Below are positions 33,991-38,853 of a stretch of DNA of 38,853 nucleotides, in pieces. Within the stretch, counting starts at the first letter, position 1, and each line of letters begins with the position of its first letter. The position numbers were made by a program, and so were the translations under genes. The notes below the pieces were generated by a model. It did no database searches. It saw only the letters and a program-made list of their open reading frames with translations, and had not been told where the DNA came from. The stretch comes from Ectocarpus siliculosus (taxonomy: Eukaryota; Sar; Phaeophyceae; Ectocarpales; Ectocarpaceae): NCBI GenBank assembly GCA_000310025.1, contig FN649737.1, positions 1,507,818-1,546,670 of the forward strand, read 5' to 3'.

Positions 33991-36900
33991 GCAGCAGGTT
34001 TGGCGACTGTGCTGGTGATGTCGGCAGGAACACCTGAGTTCGACGAGGTGTGGCGTTGGGACGGATGGACAACTCTTGATGACCATGCCCATGATGGTGC
34101 GGTCGATTTGGACGGCAATGTCGTGCTCGTGGGGTCACAAGGCTACGCGGCCGCAGAAGGCCTTCTCGATGACACTTTTGTAGATACCTATTCCGGAGAT
34201 TTCGCCGCCGTCAAGTTGGAGGGCGCGTCAGGCGAAGTGCTGTGGACTTGGACAGCTTCCTCTTTGGGGAGCGAAGCGGATACGTTTCTCGCAGTGGACA
34301 CTGACAGCAACAACGATATCGTCATGGGAGGTCGGACGGAGGGGTACTGGTCATCGTCCAACCCCGACAGTGTCGCACATATAGCGGTCGTGAAGCTTGA
34401 TGGGGGTACGGGGGATGAGATATGGAGGTACCAAGAACACCCTCCGGACTCGTACACGTCTTGGGGGATTTATTTTTACTACGGTTACGGCAGCGTGAGC
34501 GGTGTGGCTGTCGACGGCGACGATAATTGCCTTTTGGTGGGCCAAACCTATGGCAGCCTGGTCTACGGTGAGGGTGACCCTGGAGATTCTGATTTCTTTG
34601 TCATCAAGCTAGACGGGACGGACGGTAGCGAGATCTGGACAGTACAAGGCGGAGAGTCGGCGAGCTTTGATTCATTGCACCACGTAAAGGTGGACTCGGG
34701 CGGAGATCTGATCGTCGTCGGCATAGGCGGAGACGAAGACGCAGTGAATGTTGTCGTGGTGAAGTTCAGCGGCACCGACGGCGCCGTTCTCTGGGAATAT
34801 TCACCTGTCACGTCGTCCACTCATGATGTTCCCGCGTCGGTCGACGTTGACACCCAGGACGATGTGTATATTGCTGGCGGCTACGATGCCCTGAATCTGC
34901 AGGGCACTCTAGCAGAAACTCCGGTGGTGCTGAAGCTAGACGGGGCGACAGGCGATGTCGTGTGGACCTACGAGGGCGTAGCCACATCGAGCGCTGGGTT
35001 CCGATCCGTAGCCGTGGATCTCACCACGGGGTGGGTTGTGGGTGCTGGCTGGACGACGGGGACCTGGTTGACGGGTGCAGCTCAAGGCGGCTATGACTTC
35101 GCGGCGGTGGTGCTAGATGGGGTCACTGGAGATGAACTGGGGCGCTACCAGGATGGTACCACCGATGACGACAGTCTTTCGTTCGCTGGATTCGATTCTG
35201 TTGGGGGCTTAATCTTGGGGGGATCCTGGACGGACACCGGCGAAGATGAGTTCGTGGCGATCAAGTTCGCCCCCTGGAACTCGAGTTACCCCACAACGGG
35301 GACGGAAGCACTTGCCCATTGGGAGATCGGGGCCATCGCAGGCGCGGGGGCTTTGTTCCTTTTACTCCTCGGGCTCTGTGAGTGCCGATAGCAGGCTAGG
35401 TCGATGGAGCGCGTCGGGTACAGATTTCGTTTGCTACCGTGAAGACCGAAGTAAATATATGCTTTTTGTTCAGAATATCCATATTTACCTTCTTCCGGAG
35501 ATATTATCAATCCTGCAATTTTTCTTTGGCCAGGGGTTGGGAGTGTTTGCCAGGGATTGGAGAGTAACTTCGGGGGAGACAATCCTCAAGAGGACAGCTG
35601 AGAATCGATGTCGTTTACACCCCCAGCATGCTAAGCCATCGCTTCCCGCGGAAATAAATCTCTACACCGTGACGGAGAGTCTCTACACTATCCACGAGCA
35701 TTGAGATGACAGTTTTTCATACATTCCATAGTCAGACGCCTTCCACTCGAACAATCCTGTACGTCGCCCATTGGGCAAGTTCTACCAGACTGGAGCACCA
35801 TGTGTTGGGGTGAGATCACGACCCTCCCCGGCCGGTTCAGCGTTGGCATCGAAATTTGTAGCTACGTGGTCGGTCGTTTTATTGCGAGAGAAAGGTGGGC
35901 GTGAATTGAAAGGCGACAACGCCAACTGATGGAAAGCGGGAATCAGTGTCCCCTGTTGGCTTCCGAGAGGTGAAACCCATTTTTTCTGCCGAGTGGAGTT
36001 GCTCGCAGCGGGCCCGTGTAAAGAACGCACGTCGGCTCGTTAGGTCGGTTTTACCTTCGTTGCCGTACCGATTGAGCACAACGGTGATGCGTTAACGTCT
36101 GCCTTATGAGGCCGATACCTTGTGTAGACCGAGCCTCTTGTCTCCTGATCCCGCCTGGTACTGGTCGTTTTTGAGGCTGTCGGGCGAGGTTGTTGGAGCA
36201 TAGACAACACCATCATCCATGTTTGTTTTGTTGGCGGGTACCGCGTGAAAGGCCGTTTCGATCACTGCGTTCTTCGACGTGTTGTATCCTAACCGCACCT
36301 CAGGCCTTTTCTGCTTCAGACGCAAGCGCCCTGAAGGTCAGCAAGGTGCAGCCAAAGGTGCGTGCGTCGAACTAGCCAGCACCGGTAGGCCTTGGTGTCG
36401 GTTCAGGGCTTCCCCGGAGTCAGAGCAGCGAACTGGCGAAGCGGCGCTTGTTCATACCCCCAGTGCGATGCCCCAGTCATGCATGCAACCTCTGTCATGC
36501 GATCACCTTCCTCTCAGCAGGTGCATCGCGACCTCTTCCAGTGGAAGGTTTCGGCGGTTTGAGTGTGAAAGGCGAAATTCTTCAACCTCGACCGCCAGTC
36601 AAAGGTGGGAACGGCCTGTCGCTCTCATTTGGGCCTGCGGAGCACTCGGCATTAGCTATTGTTTTGTGGTGTCAATTGATGTCAGATTGGCAATATGTGG
36701 GAAACCCTTCTTGGTTCTGACGGCAGAAAGCACACGTGCTAGCTCCGTCGGTCGCTTTCGGCGGTGTACGTGTACTCTTAGTTTCGCCCTCGATGCAGAA
36801 ACTGAGGTATCATTCTCTATCGTGAACCCAGCGTGTTCGGGAGCTACTTGGAGCTGGTGTCTAGCGCAACCCTCACGTTCATGCAACGGCCTTGGCAATT

Positions 36901-38091
36901 GCAGGAACCACCTTAGCACTAGCACTTCACCAGGCTGGGATACCCAGCCGTTGTTGCACACATGCACCCACTCGTTTGCCAAAACAAAACCCTTAATCGC
37001 TTGTCAGAGGCATCACTTCACACCGTCCCCATTCGCTATATCGACCAACCGCAGCGAGCGGAGTGGCAGAGTTTGCACCTCCTGCACCTCCTGCTCCAAA
37101 GACACCCCTGCCCCCACCGGCAGAACCCCCTCTCCCGCCACCACCGGCCTACAACTTGCCACCCCTTCCACCGCCTGAAGGTCAGAGCTGTTCGGCGATC
37201 AGGCACGGTTAATTTACGGCATGCAATTTAGGAGGAATTATGCCGAAAAATCGGACAGTGTGCGGCGGGTCCGCTGTTGTTCTGTCGACTTGGCTGGGCA
37301 GTGACACGTTGATCGTGCCTGCCCTGAACCATCTTGCGGACAACATCTGAGTGAAGCAAGTGTTCATTCCGTAGATCAAGAACTTTCACCGCCATGGGAT
37401 ATCCGTCGAGTTGAACGCCGTTTTGTTTGAAACCCCACGCAGTTGTTGCCACCGAGACCGAGGAGGTTCCACCACCGCCACCCTACGAGGAGATGAATGC
37501 CCCGGAGCCTGCGGCAGCCCCGGCTGAAGCACCATGGGAACGACTAGGTGCGTTTTGCAGTCAAGCCTTCGACGAGCATGGTTTCGCGCCACCAACGTCG
37601 AGAATCCGGCACGTGTTGTATTTTTGGTCTCCTTGTTGATGAGCTGGTGTCATGACGAGGCTTGAGACCGTGTCGATCTCATTGAATAGTCTCGAGTTCG
37701 TTGATAACCCTGTTTGCCCACTTCGTTTTTCGTCGGGTGCTCCGCGGTCGTTTTTGGGCATGATCGTAACCATGCGCACGTGCATGCGGGTAGAATACTT
37801 TTTTGAAAACACTGTCACCCGAACAGGCGAAAGAGGCACGAGGCAAGCAGTGACACCGTTACACCTACGGTTGCAGCGTTGATGGTGTCGAGTTGAAAGA
37901 AAATTTCGTTTTTCCACTCTGCTTCAACTTCTGACATCGAACACGATGCGTTTCTGCCTCTTCGCCTTGTACTGTCCTGCACAGCCAAACGAGTGGCCCG
38001 CGTCCCCAGCAAGAAAGCGTTCGAACAGAACTACCGAAACACGTCGGTCAGCCAGTACGCACCGTACGCACCGTCTACAACCAACCGGTAG
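33991..38091 (+). CDS. Propeller-TM-PPxY surface protein, copy B
   Basis: Paralogue of the gene at 20433-24130 with the same exon plan: 33991-35377, 36304-36357, 36518-36604, 37055-37180, 37443-37547 and 37985-38091 (stop TAG); 1866 nt, at least 621 aa. All junction phases are kept (phase 1 at every tail boundary), as are the propeller repeats, the helix (IGAIAGAGALFLLLLGL), the RRKRPE stop-transfer, PPPPPYEEM and the APYAPSTTNR end. The Thr/Pro stalk of copy A is replaced by a short linker (WNSSYPTTGTEALAH), placing the propeller close to the membrane. Substitutions in the tail are few and none breaks the frame, which suggests that both copies are functional or very recently duplicated. An in-frame ATG at 33937 would give a short basic N-region before the hydrophobic run; it does not align in frame with copy A, so the true start may lie in an unseen exon. 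Confidence 0.82.
35413..36048. mobile_element. Insertion in intron 1 of copy B
   Basis: About 631 bp is present here but absent from the matching place in copy A (22080-22085). GTCGG occurs at both edges (35413-35417 and 36044-36048), while the empty site in copy A reads GTCCG, consistent with a 5-bp target duplication. I see no inverted termini, pol III boxes or ORF of note. A deletion in copy A is the alternative. Confidence 0.5.
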
Positions 38092-38249
38092 TCTAGACCG
38101 CTTTTTCGTGGAGGCTTTGTTGTGCACCGCTACCTGGATATTCCGTTCGGCACGAGCGTTGTAGTTATAGAGTTCAGTACCGGTTGCCCTCATGATGATC
38201 TTGAAACCAGGCTCAGCCTGGATTATCCCATTGTATACCCCCCCCGGTC

Positions 38250-38552
38250 GCCCCGGTGGTCTAGTTGGTATCCTTGAAACCATTTAGAGGTCAGGTCAGG
38301 GGTTCGAATCCCGGGGTAAGCGAGCTTTTCTTGCAAAGTAAGTTTTTCTCTCGCTTCCGCTCCTGGCCTAGTGGATAGCGCTAGTTCGTGTGTACACAGA
38401 GGGAAGAGAGTGCTGAACTCTTATCGAAGGCAAAGTACCGTAGGAGGGAAGGGTAGAGAGGGGCTCTTCTGTGTGACCACGGGTTGGAGTAAACGGCACT
38501 AGTGCTGTGAGCGCTGATTTGAAGTGAAGACAAAAAAATAAATAGAAAAATA
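38250..38552 (+). mobile_element. tRNA-derived SINE, copy in duplication B
   Basis: Same element and same position relative to the gene as 24289-24590, so it was duplicated with the gene rather than inserted independently. A and B boxes are intact, and the second A-box-like motif TGGCCTAGTGG is present. The A-rich tail differs in length and sequence from copy A. Confidence 0.75.
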
Positions 38553-38853
38553 GCAGTTTAGTGTCGGCTTCCATGCTGAGGCTCGATATTTTCTTGTTTA
38601 GTTCCAGGCCCTTGGCTTGATTTTCTCAGCATCCACATATGAGCTGGCCTGTAATGTACAAGATCGGTAGGACGGTTGCCATGCTGAGTTGATGAGGAAT
38701 AACAACATGCGATACGGGACAGCCAAAGTGTAGGATAGAAGACTGAGAGACCACCGAGTCGGGGGTGGGGGATGCGGGCGGGGGCAAGGGAGAAGAAGCG
38801 TCGAAGGACCTCGTTGGAGGAGACGACTGTCGTTGCGGAGAGCAGGATGGAGT

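Larger units (their letters stand above)
33836..38853 (+). repeat. Segmental duplication, copy B (runs off window)
   Basis: Direct repeat of 20290-24895, about 13.6 to 14 kb downstream. It differs by scattered substitutions, by loss of the stalk-coding part of exon 1 (225 nt shorter, in frame), by a gain of about 625 bp in intron 1, and by small indels. It continues to the last base of the window. Confidence 0.95.

Noticed and set aside
1-38853. CRISPR arrays, bacterial operons or an integrated large DNA virus
   Set aside because: No regularly spaced repeats, no Shine-Dalgarno-led gene runs and no recognisable viral genes. Intron structure and repeats are those of a eukaryotic nuclear genome.

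Overview
This window is nuclear DNA from an intron-rich eukaryote. Two conserved genes are split into many short exons with GT(G/A)-type donors and introns of roughly 200 to 1200 bases. A flagellar gene is present, a secreted-type protein carries a Thr-Pro-Ala-Pro stalk, and decayed transposons and tRNA-derived repeats fill the spaces. Taken together this best fits a stramenopile, most likely a brown alga (Ectocarpus- or kelp-like); that placement is inference.

Layout. (1) 631-6043, minus strand: the WD40 half of a CFAP57/WDR65-type axonemal protein in 12 resolved exons, running off the left edge. (2) 6044-8536: a head-to-head intergenic region. (3) 8537-16808, plus strand: a complete 14-exon NCAPH2 (condensin II kleisin subunit) gene encoding about 776 aa. 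It has a GC-AG intron, a 19-nt microexon and a tRNA-derived SINE in an intron. (4) 16809-20289: no convincing gene. (5) 20433-24130 and 33991-38091, plus strand: two copies of a gene for a probable single-pass surface protein. Each has an extracellular beta-propeller, a transmembrane helix and a proline-rich cytoplasmic tail with a PPxY motif spread over five phase-1 exons. They lie in a direct segmental duplication that reaches the right edge. (6) 24600-33835: transposon-rich spacer between the copies, with a decayed THAP-DDE (Harbinger/ISL2EU-like) transposase and a broken SWIM zinc-finger ORF.

CFAP57 (flagellar inner arm/regulatory complex) and NCAPH2 (mitotic chromosome organisation) are divergently arranged housekeeping genes. 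The duplicated receptor-like gene is the least familiar part of the window and the best candidate for an undescribed system. The splice models were derived by matching reading phase across candidate GT/GC-AG sites and by family resemblance; no transcript data were available.
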